From Gigaspora rosea (Eukaryota; Glomeromycota; Glomeromycetes; Diversisporales; Gigasporaceae), in contig QKWP01000108.1 in assembly GCA_003550325.1 (NCBI GenBank), forward strand, positions 200,538-264,537: 64,000 nt of DNA. The letters are read 5' to 3'. Of this stretch, positions 33,492 through 45,899 are shown in pieces. Below the pieces are notes generated by a model, which was not told the DNA's origin, ran no database searches, and saw only the letters and a program-made list of their open reading frames with translations. A program made the position numbers and the translations under genes. The first letter of the stretch is position 1. Every line of letters starts with the position of its first letter.

Positions 33492-34729
33492 ATATACACA
33501 GTACAAACCGTAATTGAAAGCCCGATACCAAATTTTTCCTCGGCGGCACTCATGAATAGAGCCTGCGGGTAGACCGGAGGGTACCCATAACTAAATGGGC
33601 TGGGTAAGCTTATAAAATTTGAGCCCAAGGGTAGGGCAGAATCCGGAAAATTAGGCCCTTATATATACGGGTAGGGCTGAAATGTGCTGATATTCAGCCC
33701 AGCCCGGCCCATGCGGAGGCCTAATTAGTATAAGTTGCAATAGAATTCTAAATAAACCTAAGCAATAAACGTGGCAGATTAAAATGAAATCAGATTAAAA
33801 TAAAACTGGGAACCTCTCTTGCTCACCTTTAAAGCTTATAAAACCTACATATACTCATTTATTAATAACTCTAACCCTAAACCCTAACCCTAATGCTAAA
33901 AAAAACCCTAAAAAATGTCTCTAAAAAAATTTTAAAAATTTGCTTAAAAAATAGAAAATTTTATTTTAATCCGATTTCATTTTAATCTGTTACAATAAAT
34001 AATAGTTATTGTATGGTTGTAGTGAGTAATCCAGTTTCCCACAGGTTCATATTCTGTGCCTTCAGCACAGATTTAAATATGAATCCGTGTATGTAACAGG
34101 TTATTCAACATACCCATATAATAACTATCTTATTGCATGGTGTCTAACATAACAATCCTGTGCCAATAAGAAATGAAAAAAGCATGAGTTGTTATATAAA
34201 ACCTGTGCAATAAAGGAATTCTATTTAATATATAACTTTATAATTAACTATTATCAATAAGTTATACCAAAGTCAAAGCTATAATATAGTGCTTTAATTC
34301 TATTTTTGATAAATCATCTGGATTCTATCAAATTCAGATTGAATCTGCATTAGATTATACATATTTAAAGTTAGCATTTAAGCATAATCTTAGATTTGTA
34401 ATTCAAGTTCTTTGACCAATCTGATTAAAAATCTCTAATCAGGATATCTAAATTTATTTGGATTGAAGAATTAATCCAAATTGTCAGCTTTAGATTGAAG
34501 CTCTACTATATATATATGTAATAATTTTATATAATATTAATTAAGATAATTCTATTTAAATTACAGAAATTTGTAATTTTTTATACAGTATATTGCTAAA
34601 AATAAACCATCTTCAAAAATAAGCTGCCCCTCTTTTGGTCAAAAACTCAAAAACATCTTTGCTTAAAAATTAGCTACCCACAATTGGTAAGAGTTGCCAC
34701 ATAGTTAAGTCCAAACTTTACTAAGGGGA

Positions 34730-34870
34730 GTAACAAAAATCAGGTGATTTTTTAGGGAGGGAGGGGGTAAAAAAAGTTGAAATTATATATAAGAACCTGA
34801 CTATTTATATATTAAGGAAGAGGGAGGGGGTAGGCCTCTGATAAAAAATAATCAGGTGATTAATGACACT
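34730..34870. repeat. Short direct repeat with GGGAGGGAGGGGGT tracts
   Basis: AATCAGGTGATT and a G-rich tract occur twice (34737-34770, 34815-34865), with a CAGGTTATAATTC-like relation to the palindromic family at 54090-55790 and 58850-61020. Confidence 0.4.
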
Positions 34871-35345
34871 GCCCTAAGCAAATCAATTAAAGTCACTTAA
34901 GTAAACTTATTTAGAAGATCAAAATACATATTAACTATAGTAATTTTTAAATTGTTAAATTATTTGAATTTTATCTTGCATCAAAAGTTTATTGTAATAA
35001 ATCAAGTATAATAGTACAAAAAGTTATAATTTGATTGGCCAATTATCACATGATTATGTACTAATTTAATGTTATAAATGTCCAATGACCAACCCCTTCT
35101 GGTCCAATGGATTGGACTGGACATGGGTGTTCCAATGTCCATGTCCAATGTCCAGCCCAACACTGGGTATATATATAGGTAAAATTGCCTTCTCTACATT
35201 TTCTATTAATGCTCCAAAACGGGTTTAGACTATCGTTTTTATATTTTTGCATTTTTTTGATTTTTGACTTCTTCGTGTAAACAAAATTTCATGATTCTGA
35301 ATGGCTGATCTACATATAAAAGTCACGTGGGTGCAAAGCTTTAGC

Positions 35346-37020
35346 GGACCTCAAAATCAGGTTATACCAAAAGGAAATTGAATTTAATTGTCACTAATTG
35401 GGTTTCAATTATTTAATTATTTATGTTATTAGCTCATGTATTATGAGTTGAGCCTTATTTATTTTTTTAAAAAAAACTTGCAAACTTTGATATATTTAAT
35501 ATTAAATTTTTAAATATAATATAAAAAAATCTTTAAAATAATAATAAGTATACAAAACATGGATTCTTTTACTGCGTACATATCGGCCCATTACCAATAA
35601 TTTGCTGATCATTTGACCAGATTTAAAATTGATTTGTTCTAGTTCTAGTCAAATCATCTGCAAATTTACCGGAATTATAAACGATGTGATTTTCTATTTA
35701 TTAGATGATGCATATCTTCCAATATGATTTCATGAGTTCATGCTACAATAATTTATTATTTATTAGCCAGAAATTTAAAAATCTGGCATCATTCATAATT
35801 TTGACCGGTCAATAACGGATACGGTTATTGACCTTGACCGAACCGATCCCTAGTCAATAATAACAAAAGTTATTAAAATATATCATACTGTATAATAAAT
35901 AGAATTGCGATATTAATCTATTTGGTGATGAATTAAGGCATTCTTCGAATGAAAATTACTGAATTAATAAAGTCTAGAAGTGTATCTAATTTCTATAAAT
36001 AATATTATTACAACAAGAAATTTGAATGCAACTTCCTTAGTAATATGCAGTTTATCTACCCAGTTCAATTATGGAAACTTGTTGATTTACTCGTGATTTT
36101 AACATGGGACTACTTTATATTGGAGTGGTGAAAAACCAAAACTACAATGTTCTATATATGCTAGTAAATTTGGTGATTATCAACTTTAGTTTAATATATA
36201 ACAAACAAATTAATATAATGCATAGTCAAATTTGGTTAGAATAAAACGCGAACATATAGTAATCATAATGAGTTACGGCGAAGAATGTCATGTTGATACC
36301 CCTTATTCTAACTTAAAAGCTCACTTTTTAAATATCATAAGCAACATTTTCACTCCGTTCCTGGTTTTGCGCAACTGCGTTATGCATCACTTAAAATTCC
36401 AGGAACGGAGTGATATTGAAGATTTCACTGATATTGAAAATTAAATGACGTCCGTGCCATAATCTTACATATTATTGGATAAATGCATATGACGAGGCAA
36501 GGGTGTGAAAGTATATAGAACTTCGCATGTTACATCTTCACATCGGATTTGTGTCGCATAAATTGTGTCTAACTTTTAAAATGCGAAGCCTGATTCGTAA
36601 TTTATTTTCTCATGGTTGTGTTGATCCTGATTGCCGTTACCTTTCTATATAGAATAAGATTCCGAATCTGAAGATCTGATTTCTATTTCTGTATTATTGT
36701 AACGGTAAATGTCTTGGCATAAACAAATGAGTTATTTGAAAATAGGAATTGATTGTATTTATGTTTTTGAATCATGCTATATTAATTCTCTAAATAACAC
36801 GTCGGTCCTGTCCATAATAATAACAATAATAACAAATACGCATTCGTTGTATGTGTACATGTACGTCGGAATAGAATTTTAGTAGATTTAGAATCGATAT
36901 AATTTGATTCTAAATAAACTTATGTTGAAACGAAATTTTAAATTCACTCAAATCAGCAAAGAACTTCGAACTAACTTAAAGGTGATTCCGAGTTCATTCG
37001 GCGCATATGCAACTAAAATT
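35346..37020. other. No gene assigned; hAT-type end at 35842
   Basis: CCGAACCGATCCCTA (ending 35842) resembles, inverted, the TAGGGATGGGTTCGG end at 20338. A 14-bp perfect inverted repeat CACTCCGTTCCTGG / CCAGGAACGGAGTG occurs at 36351-36364 and 36399-36412, inside a 70-residue frame (36232-36444) with no recognisable domain. Nothing else is supported. Confidence 0.4.
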
Positions 37021-37022
37021 AG

Positions 37023-37340
37023 GGCTGTTAATCGGTCCGACTAAAACCACCAGTCCTACGGTCCGCCTTAGGACCGGGCCAGCCTGGTCTTTTATAGGAC
37101 GGACCAAAAAGACTATTTGTCATTTTTAGGCTGCACTAAATTAATTTTTCGTTTTGCATTGCATGGATTTCAAAATTCGGGACGGACTGATATTTTCTTT
37201 TTTAATTTACGCAAATAGAATAATGTTCACATTTAAGGTTATACAAGGTTAATTTTTCATTTTGCACAACAAGGGATCAAAAAATTGGGCCGGCAGTCAT
37301 ATTTATCCTGTCAGTCCTATCGGTCAATTACGAGAAATTA
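37023..37340. repeat. hAT-like fragment beginning TAGGGCTGTTAATC
   Basis: TAGGGCTGTTAATCGGTCC is a hAT-like end followed by GGACCGG/GGTCCG subterminal words, with an inverse match (GTCAGTCCTATCGGTC) near 37325. The TAGGGCTGTTAATC end also occurs at 52364. A TTTTTCGTTTTGCATT word at 37144 recurs at the window's end (63972). The TSD was not resolved. Confidence 0.45.
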
Positions 37341-37380
37341 AGGTCTCCATCGGGTGACGCCGGATGAAATAGCGGGATCT

Positions 37381-37403
37381 AAAAAAAAAAAAAAAAAAAA
37401 AAA
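37381..37403. repeat. Poly(A) tract of 23 bases
   Basis: An uninterrupted A-run lies after GCGGGATCT. It could be a retroposon tail or a simple tract; no TSD was identified. Confidence 0.8.
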
Positions 37404-37649
37404 TTGAAAGCTTGAAAAAATGGTATGGTGGTAATGCAAAACGAAAATTTGCGAACCTAATTTTTTGTGATATGCGAGGTTAATTTTTAGAGTCTTAGAC
37501 AACAATAATAAATTTAAAAATTTAAATCAGGATTTTTGTTATTTAATATTTATTTTATATCTTTTGCGAACATTTTTTTAAAATTAGGTTTATATTTTCA
37601 CAAAGCATCTCTTTAAGATTAGGTGATTGTTAAAAGGTTTATATTTTAA

Positions 37650-38110
37650 ATATTCATGTGAAGGGTAGTTTCAAGAACACTGAACTCAGTGATTATTCCG
37701 AATTGTGTCACCCTCGAATTAATCACGTGTTAATTTTGATTGGCCAGATAAACATAAACAAAATCAGGTGATATTTATTAATCACATAACACATGATATA
37801 TGTGATATATGTAACTATTATGCATATTTCCTTAGGGTTTGGGTTAGTAATAGAAGGTTAAGGTTAGTAACAGATAGGTTATGGTTAGCAGCAGATAGGT
37901 CAGGGTTATTAGGCTTTTATTCACAAAAAGTTTTCTTGGTTTGATTTCGTATTAAATGCATAACAGTTACACATACTAGCACATATTATGTGCTATACAC
38001 ATCATCTGCTTTAGTTTATCTTTCTGGCTAATCAAAATTAGAGGTGATTATTTCGAGGGTAATATAATTACTGAGTTCAGTGTTCTTTAAGTGTCCCCAT
38101 GTGAATACTT
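37650..38110. mobile_element. MITE-like inverted-repeat element, about 460 bp
   Basis: Arms of about 90-100 bp are inverted copies with the shared core AAGAACACTGAACTCAGT and TAATTTTGATT.GCCAG. The match extends outward to TATTCATGTGAAGGG / TATTCACATGGGGACA. The interior has degenerate GGTTAGTAACAGATAGG repeats (37838-37915). The TSD is not certain. Confidence 0.75.
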
Positions 38111-38383
38111 TATTTGTTTGGTCATAACTTTGATTCTATGCATTACTTTCAAGTTTGTTTGATTCCTTTAAATTATTAATTTGTCTTTGCTTTCAAATTA
38201 AAAACCAAATATTTTTGGACATAAAAGGCAAATTAATATTAGCGTTAGCTATTAAAGTTATAAAATAATATTATACCAGTATGATCACGTTCTTGTGTAA
38301 CATATAAGTGAGAGGGATGGTTTCCGTTCAATTTTTTGATGTTCACTATGCTGATTTTTGAAGAATCCTTTTTTAGTATAGGT

Positions 38384-38490
38384 CAGTATTGGCACATTTG
38401 TCCATTGGCATCAATGGGCCTCAGGTCCATTACCAGACCCATTGGTTCCATTGGAGTAGTCATTATTCAATGGACCAATGGACAAGTCAA
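38384..38490. repeat. hAT-like end with CCAATGGAC subterminal repeats
   Basis: CAGTATTGGCACATTTG is followed by repeated CCATTGG/CCAATGG words. A comparable inverse block is at 50930-51036, but no TSD links the two. Confidence 0.4.
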
Positions 38491-38539
38491 GTAGCTTAAA
38501 TAATTATATAGTAAAGTTTAAATTAAAGTTGGTGCAATT

Positions 38540-38660
38540 TATAAAAAAATTGTTGGTAAAATAAATTGTCTGCAAAATAATTTTGTCTGCAAATTAACTG
38601 TCTGTAATAGGTAAATAATCTTGTCTGTAGATTAACTGTTTATAAACTAAATTGCCTATA
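38540..38660. repeat. Tandem TTGTCTGCAAATTAACTG-like units
   Basis: About six diverged 17-20-bp copies follow in a row. Confidence 0.6.
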
Positions 38661-38699
38661 AAGTGTTTGTTAGAAATATTGATTGTTTTTTTTTAAATT

Positions 38700-40190
38700 C
38701 AAAGCTATATTAATTTTTTATATAACAATAGGCATACTTAATTCCTGTTTTGATGTCAAAATAAATGTGGATTTATAGAATTTAGAACATAACTAATATG
38801 CTGAATAGCTTAACCTTATATTAATTTTTTTAACTTTTTTACCTTGCCCTACACTATGCACCACATGTCAAGTTGGTTGCGCCCTAATATGGTGATTATA
38901 GAAAGGTGTGACTATAAATCCAAACCTTTATATAATCACAGTTATATTAAAAATTATAAATAGTGATTATAAAAATTTTATTAAAAATCAAAAATCTATA
39001 GTCTATAAGAAAATATAAATATACACATTGATATTGCTTATAGTATACTTGGTTATTTAAATCAAGCATGCGTGTTGTATATAATTAACTAGGGTAATTT
39101 AGTTGTATTAATATATGTAAATGCAAATAATTTTTATGCTCCCAACTAACTGGATACAAATAAAATAAATATTTAAATTGTCATGAATTAACTTAAATTA
39201 ATAAAAATTCTCAACATTAACATGATTAAATAGTATATCTTATGAATGAGAAATTATAGGCATCTCCCGCAAGATGTATATCTCCTGCAAGAAATACATA
39301 TCCCACGGTCTTATTAACCAATCAAAATGTGCTATTGCATATGATTGAGTTAATGCACCTCGGATGATTAGATGATGACTAGCATTAAATGATCGGTCTA
39401 AATTATACTATGATTTTTACCTAATCCTAATTTGGGTATTATGATGCAAGAATGCATAATACAAATTTTTTTTTGATTTTGTTTAGCTACATGCCTTATT
39501 GCTATAAATATCAATAACGATAAACAATACTGCAACAAAGTATTCATATACACATACCTATATAACATTTGTACAGTACTAGACAAATATCATCGATAAT
39601 TCTTCCGCCTCTGTATTAAAACAGAAATTTCATGATTAGAATAATTGGCCATTTTTATTGATTATTAGTGAAGCAGCTGCAGTATAGTTCGATAAAGTGT
39701 CAATTATAGCCTTTTCTTGTTGAAAGTGTATGTAATATTCTTGTTTTTATTCTCATATAAATAAGTTGTTTTTGATTTGTACCGGTAAAAACAAATCTCC
39801 TAACTTTGATATTATAATATCAAGGTCATCATTTTGTTTAAAGATTTACATATACTGCACCAGTCGGGTATAAGAAGTGATCTATAAAGGTTTGTAGAAT
39901 TTTTAATATATAACATATACGTCTTAGATTTTTCTAACCAATTTAAAACTTATGAAGTTACCAACTTTATTTATAAAATAAAGACGAATAATTCTTACAA
40001 AATACAATCTCTTAGAACTGAAGAAAAAATCTTTATAGCAATATTCATTTGAAATAATGTCATTTTAATCACAGAACTAAATCTAGAGGAACAACTTGAT
40101 AATAGTAGGTTGAGTAATATGAACAGGAAGTAGATTTTAATACTGAAAATTAATAGCATTTTTAATATTTTTTGAAGAAATTTATTAAGC
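38700..40190. other. AT-rich, no gene seen
   Basis: Fragments of a mariner-type MITE (GGTTGCGCCCTAATATGGT, 38876; compare 51629) are present. No open frame with a recognisable domain was found. Confidence 0.4.
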
Positions 40191-40199
40191 CAATCTATT

Positions 40200-42557
40200 A
40201 GTAATAATTCTTATGCACAAGAATATAAAGACCTAAAAGAATGTGAAGACTTGCATGGATCTAAATCTGAAAGCCCATTAGAACTTGAACCTGAAAACCC
40301 ATTAAAACTTGGATCTAAAAGCTCATTAGAATTCGAACCTGAAAACCTATTAGAATCCGAATCTGAAAACCTACCAGAAACTGAATATAAAAACCTACCA
40401 GAATGTGAACTTGAAAATTCACTAGAATTTGAAATCTTAAACTCTAAAAATCTAGAACCTGAAATATTACTTTTTAAAATGATCAAACTTACTCTTCTCT
40501 TGAAGCCTTTAAGTATGCTGCTGACCACTATACAAACACTAATGGGTTCAAAGTAATTTACTACAAAGGCAGCAATTGTAGTGATGGTACACGTCATATC
40601 CAAGTTTTCATGTATAATCGCTTTGGTCAATTCAAGCCCAAAAATAAAAATCCAAACAAACCAGGCAGAAATGTTGAATCAAAGAAGTGCAATTGCCTGT
40701 GGTTTGTCCAACTCAATTATATTCAAAATGAGGATAAATACTATAGTTCTCATGCTACACTCTATCACAACCACCCACTAATTCTGGTTCAACTTATGCG
40801 TTTCTTATCTGGTAATCATGAAATACCAGTTGCTATTAAGAAGGAAATATTTTAAAAAGGATTGGCATTTCAATGTCTCAAATTCAATTACTGCTTGTAA
40901 CAAAATATGGACAAATTGCAAAGAAGTGGATAGTTCGGGATGTATATAAATAATTAGCAGTGACTGTATGTCACATAGTGAATTCCAGGCATAATTTTCT
41001 TCTTCTTCTTCAACAAAAACACAGGAATGATCCTGATTTTTCTTTTGAATTTGAGTTAGACCATAATAACCATTTGAAGCATGTTATCTGGGCATACTCA
41101 TCACAAAAACAAGATACAATTGTGTACAATAACACATATAAGTGTAATTATTTTTCAATGCTCTTTGGAGTATTCACAGGTGTTACTAATCATGGGCTTT
41201 CTTATTGTGTTGCTGGTGCTTTGCTTCGTGATGAGACTCAGTCAAGTTTTGAGTAGCTTTTTGAAACCTCTATCTGAATTTTTGGTGTTGCTCCCGAACT
41301 ATTTTCACAGACAATGATTTCTCAATAGCTGATGCTATCCGTTCTGTTTTAACTAATAAATTTAATACTAAGCATGGCCTTTGTATATAGCATATGCTTA
41401 AGAACATTAGATCTAATATGACCTCTAAGATTGGACCTAAATATAATGGGTTTCATGCTGATCTTATAAAATGCCTTGATAATTGTATTAATCAAAGTGA
41501 GTTTGAGGCACGATAGAATAATCTTATAGTTAATAAAAATTATGCAGAAGCAAGGTCGTACATAGAAGCCCTTAACTAGTGGCATGAGAGATGGGCCTGG
41601 CGTATCTTAAAGATTTTTTTTGCAGACATAACTTCAACACAAAGAGGAGAATCAATAAACAAATTGTTAAAAGGATTCCTTGATAGTAAGACCACGCTGA
41701 CAGATTTTTTAGCAGCTTTTGAGCAAGCACTCGATGCCCAGGAGAAGGCTGAGCACATTTCTGCATATATAGAACTAGTTTATTCTTTCCGTTTAATGTT
41801 CCAAAATTCTATTGAGAATCAAGTCACCAAATGTTTAACACGATATGCGTAGAAAAAATTTGCAGCTGAATGGAATGCTTAGGATACATATATGTGTATA
41901 AAAATAGAAAAAGATAATAAATTGAGTCATTTTAAATTATCACACTATGAAAGGCCTGATGTTATACGTTGGGTGTCCTATGATGGTTGTGTACTTAGTT
42001 GCAGCTATCATAATCTTGAATTTGCCGAGATAGTTTGCCACCACTCTCTTGCAGTAGCAGTTCATCTTTCTCTTGTGCAACTTGATTCAGTTCATTTTTC
42101 AAAGCGTTGGCAGAAAGATTCGTCCAAGTTGGAGCTTGCAAGAGATTATATTAATTTTTATGCCAGTTTACAACCACAGGCCACGAGAACTTTAACATTA
42201 GATGAATCATCTAGTGAATGTGCTTTTCAACTCAGATATACGCGTATTTGTCAGCTATCAAGTGAAATAGCCAATAAGATTGTAACAGACTCTAATAAAT
42301 GCGTGAACTTTATATCATACCTTGAAAAGTACTTGGAATCCTTGTATATTGCTACTAATGATATTTTTGATTCATTATTCTTGGAACATCAAATAATCCA
42401 AAACCCAATAAGGAGTAGGCTGTTGAGCGACCAAAAAAAAAGAAGAACCAGAAGTGAAAAAGAGATCACATCTATTGCTGCCATAAAAAAAAGTGAGGGC
42501 GACCAAAAAAAATTCTTGAAAATAGTCCAACTAAAAACCAAGAGAGTTCTAATCTAG
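40200..42557 (+). pseudogene. FAR1-like MULE transposase pseudogene
   Basis: Mutator-like transposase broken by stops and frameshifts. In order: an acidic N-terminus with eight-residue repeats of E-N-L-x-E-x-E type (40251-40440); a FAR1/WRKY-GCM-type DNA-binding zinc finger (about 40490-40800, ending Y-H-N-H-P-L); a MULE DDE domain (about 41090-41760) with N-T-Y-K-C-N-Y-F, where the family usually has D-N-T-Y or D-G-T-Y, then F-T-D-N-D and T-S-T-Q-R-G-E-S; and a SWIM-like segment (about 41995-42045) with C-S-Y instead of C-x-C, followed by V-C-H-H-S-L-A-V. In-frame stops: TAG at 41254, 41388, 41514, 41577, 41850 and 41880; TGA at 41275. A one-base frameshift lies near 41300. The last open piece is 41892-42557. 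Frames on the minus strand are shadows. No terminal repeats were found. Confidence 0.85.
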
Positions 42558-42837
42558 GATATTCCCAAAAATGTAATTGAACTAAGATAAATTTTTTACC
42601 ATTTAATTTTAGAATATAATTTAGTATTAATAAGTTAAATGTTATATACTTTACAGGTTTAAATAAACTTTACAAAACCTACCAGATTTAGTTTGAAAGA
42701 AAACACGTATATGAAGATATATAACAAAAAAAAAAAAACATATGGGCTTGTTTAGCTTATTTTATTGGGTTTCATGTTCTGTAATTACTTTCAGATGTCG
42801 CGTCATTGTATTATTGTATAGAACATTTCCCATTCAT

Positions 42838-43836
42838 TGCTTTTTATAATTAAAATTTTTAAAAAAAACATATGAATTTACTATATAACTTTGAGCTAAG
42901 CTCTTCATCAATCTAACTTATTAACTTAAAATTAAATTTTACAATTATATAGAACAAGAAAAGAAGAAAAAAATTGAGCTTAAAAACCAAGTTAAAATTT
43001 TGTTATTTTTGTACAATTTCAAAATGTAACTTTGTCAAAAACAAATATTTACTATTTTTAAATTAGCAATTATATGTAAAATTATGCTCTGAACAACTTT
43101 ACTTAGGTGACCAAAGTAGGTTACCTTTAAAGAAAAATAGATTATGTACTAAAGTTAAAATTTTTGAGTTTTTAATATAAAACTTTTTTTTTGATTAGGT
43201 AACCTACTTCGGGCCCTTAAGCAAAGTTGTTTAGTACATGATTCTACTTAGTCCAAAGCTGCTGCGCGTTTTCTTGGACCTTTTACTAAGTGAAATATGG
43301 GTTTAAATTTCGAAAAAATTTTTTTTTTAAAAAAAAATTTTTTTTTTAAAAAAAAATTTTCGAACTTTAAACCCATTCTTCACTTAGTAAAAGGTCTGAG
43401 AAAACGCGCAGCAGCTTTGAACTGAGTAGAATCATGTACTGAACAACTTTGCTTAAGGGCCCGAAGTAGGTTACCTAATCAAAAAATAAAGTTTTATATT
43501 GAAAACTCAAAAATTTTAACTTTAGTACATAGATAACCTATTTTCTTTAAAGGCAACCTACTTTGGTCGCCTAAGTAAAGTTGTTCAGAGCATAATTTTA
43601 CATATAATTCTGATTTAAAATTAGTAAATATTTGTTTTTGACGAAGTTACATTTTGAAATTGTACAAAAATAACAAAATTTTAACTTAGTTTTTAAGCTC
43701 AATTTTTTCTTCTTTTCTTGTTCTATATAATTGTAAAATTTAATTTTAAGTTAATAAGTTAGATTGATGAAGAGCTTAGCTCAAAGTTATATAGTAAATT
43801 CATATGGTTTTTTAAAAATTTTAATTATAAAAAGCA
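42838..43836. repeat. Giant palindrome, about 1 kb, arms about 495 bp
   Basis: The sequence from TGCTTTTTATAATTAAAA (42838) to TTTTAATTATAAAAAGCA (43836) reads nearly the same on both strands. It is centred near 43337 in A9/T10 tracts with no unique spacer. Arms differ by scattered substitutions and small indels (for example GGTGACC against GGCGACC), so it is not a simple folded-read artefact. No open frame. It begins about 280 bp beyond the MULE pseudogene. No TSD was recognised. Confidence 0.85.
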
Positions 43837-43839
43837 TTT

Positions 43840-45200
43840 GGACCTATTTTAAGGGGACCTAATAGTGCTTAAAATTTTGTAATTAGCTAGTGTAATACGT
43901 GCCAAGAATATTATATTAGCATTGAAATTGTGTACTCAATATAATTATGAAGATCTTATATTTGACACAAACTAGTTTCTAATTCCTATTTAAATGTTTT
44001 TAAACTGGACCAATTTTATGTTTATCGACCAACATACAACCAAATCCCAAGAATCATGAAACTTTCAAAACAAAAGAAGTCCTGCGAATTATGAAATTTC
44101 AAATTTAAGAATTGATATACTCGAATTTTAACTTGTAAAGCATCTAGTTAGTGGATGTGCTGAGATGTATAGTATGTATATAATGTCAAATGCTGAAAAT
44201 TACTCTTTATTATCAGAGTATTACTATTTGATTTGGTTCATTTGTATTATTTTATAAAAGTTAATTGATGCACTTTTAAGATCCTTAACTCTATTATTAT
44301 TTTATATTACTTTTCTTATACGAGCTAAGAAAGTTAAATGGTTTGGTCAGCTTGTTTCACCTTTATTTATAAAAGGCTGTCTAAACCAAAACTGGGCCAT
44401 ATTCTAACATCTCTAATTTGAGCCTATTAATTTAGCAGGTGGTTCACAAATTTATTTACATAATTTTTGTATTGATCAAGTAGGTAACTATTCAAATTTA
44501 TTATTTTGTGGTTCGTAATGTCTTTCATTTTGACTTATTTTATTTGCATTGATTATTTATTTAGAACAAGTTACTCAAGTTTATAGATATTTACTGTTTA
44601 TTGATTTGGTGAGTGGTTATTGTATTTAAATGAGCTAAAGTATATGTAAGATTATTTATTAACCAATTGTATTTAAAAAAATAATAACTGGATAAAAGAC
44701 TGGCCTTTTACATTTCACTGATTTTATAGTGTATGGTTGAGTATATATCATAAAAAAGAATTGTAAAAAGCACGTGTATTTTTCATTTCTAACGGGCAGT
44801 TTAGATATTTGAAAAAACTATCCTCAGTAATTCGCATCCAGGTATAGTACACAGTAGATTAGATATTGTGGGGATCTTTTATCCAGCTATTTATGATGCT
44901 CAAGTTAGATACTTACCACTGCATAGTATCTTTCATTTTACATAAATACAAGTTTACTCACAATGCATAATATCTTGTAGTAATCTAAAATTCTACAAAA
45001 CTTAACCCTAAAAGGGCAGGCTACAATAGACATAGATTGATTTGTCAAGTATTATAGTCCTGCGTCTTGCTGTAGCTATCTCTTTGCTTAGATGAGTATT
45101 TATCATATTTTAACACTATGTCTCTCATTTATATTGTTTAATGATAATCTATTACTTCTCTTAGTGGTACTGCGGCGGAGTTCCAATATTTTAATTTATT
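43840..45200. other. AT-rich, no gene seen
   Basis: No coding region, repeat or RNA gene could be supported. Confidence 0.5.
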
Positions 45201-45500
45201 GTAAATTATGGGTTACGGGGTGCTCTCAAGCACCTCTCTCAATGTAATTGGTTAGTTATAGAGATCGTGCACAAGTACTATAATTGACTGAAGTAATCCT
45301 TACGGTAATTTTGTCAAAGATTCATGCTACAAAATGCAGATATTAAATTTTAGCCAATCAGCACAACTCTATGATAAAAAAAGATGGTCTCTGACCATCT
45401 TTTTTTTTTATCATAATAATAAACTCGCTTAACCAAATAAATTATAAAAAATTGAGTTCTGACCTATTAACTTAGATGCTTGAGAGCACCCATAGTTTAC
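45201..45500. mobile_element. MITE-like element with GGGTGCTCTCAAGC ends
   Basis: Inverted ends GGGTGCTCTCAAGCACC and GGGTGCTCTCAAGCATC lie inside a longer inverted match (GTAAATTATGG / GTAAACTATGG). The interior has a strong hairpin at 45370-45414 (AAAAGATGGTC-TCT-GACCATCTTTT). The TSD is not clear. Confidence 0.65.
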
Positions 45501-45551
45501 ATTTGTAATTAGGATATAGGTAACACTTATTTTAGTGACATCTAATAACTA

Positions 45552-45712
45552 GTGATACAAAATCAATAAAAAATCTTCAATCGATTAGTTGAAGATCAAA
45601 CTAATTGATTAGTCAACTAATCGATTAATCAACTAAGTTTGCTGTAAAATTTAAATCGATTAGTTGTCAACTTTATAACTAATCGATTAATTCGATTTTT
45701 GATTTGTATCAC
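45552..45712. mobile_element. Mariner-type MITE, 161 bp, TA duplication
   Basis: Ends GTGATACAAAATCAA and GTGATACAAATCAAA are inverted. TA lies at 45550-45551 and 45713-45714. The core is made of ATCGATTAGTTG repeats in both orientations. Confidence 0.75.
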
Positions 45713-45899
45713 TACTAATCACTCTTTTTTTCAATTAAGAATAACAGTTCTTATGAAGGCCAAGGAAATGTAATAACGAAAGGGAAATTATAGGCATCTA
45801 TCATAAAAAATATATTTGCTGATTCATCCCAATCTCCATCTATACCAATTTGTATTTAGATCTAGCGCTAGATCTAGATTTGCATATTATTGTTATTAT

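Larger units (their letters stand above)
32068..33723. mobile_element. hAT-like element with perfect 8-bp TSD, nested
   Basis: Ends TAGGCCTCCACATGGGCC and TAGGCCTCCGCATGGGCC (reverse complement) match at 17 of 18. ATTAGTAT flanks both sides (32060-32067, 33724-33731). The GC-rich subterminal parts carry GGGTACCC and GGGTAGGGCT words. The core contains two foldback copies and two short palindromes. Non-autonomous, 1656 bp. Confidence 0.88.
31880..35165. mobile_element. hAT-like element (3.3 kb) with a nested hAT-like element
   Basis: Ends CAGTATTGGTATTGGACA and CAGTGTTGGGCTGGACA (reverse complement of right) are inverted repeats. Flanks TGTATATA (31872-31879) and GGTATATA (35166-35173) match at 7 of 8. 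Subterminal TGGACAT/ATGTCCA words cluster at both ends (31890-31980, 35085-35160). Beyond the flanks, both sides belong to the same 300-bp repeat, so the insertion can be seen from its target. A related end (CAGTATTGGCACA) is at 38384. No transposase was found. Confidence 0.7.

Noticed and set aside
33870-33900. Interstitial telomere-like CCCTAA repeats
   Set aside because: Only three imperfect units, and similar TTAGGG words are part of a dispersed repeat (26575, 31845). Not evidence of a telomere or fusion.
36232-36444. 70-residue frame with inverted repeat
   Set aside because: No recognisable domain, no splice-linked neighbour; could be chance.
40211-40630. Serine-rich 139-residue frame on the minus strand
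   Set aside because: It is the antisense of the E-N-L repeat and zinc finger of the MULE relic; the repeat alone keeps it open.
42838-43836. Palindrome as a folded-read assembly artefact
   Set aside because: The arms differ by several substitutions and indels, unlike an artefact copied from one strand; still worth checking with long reads.
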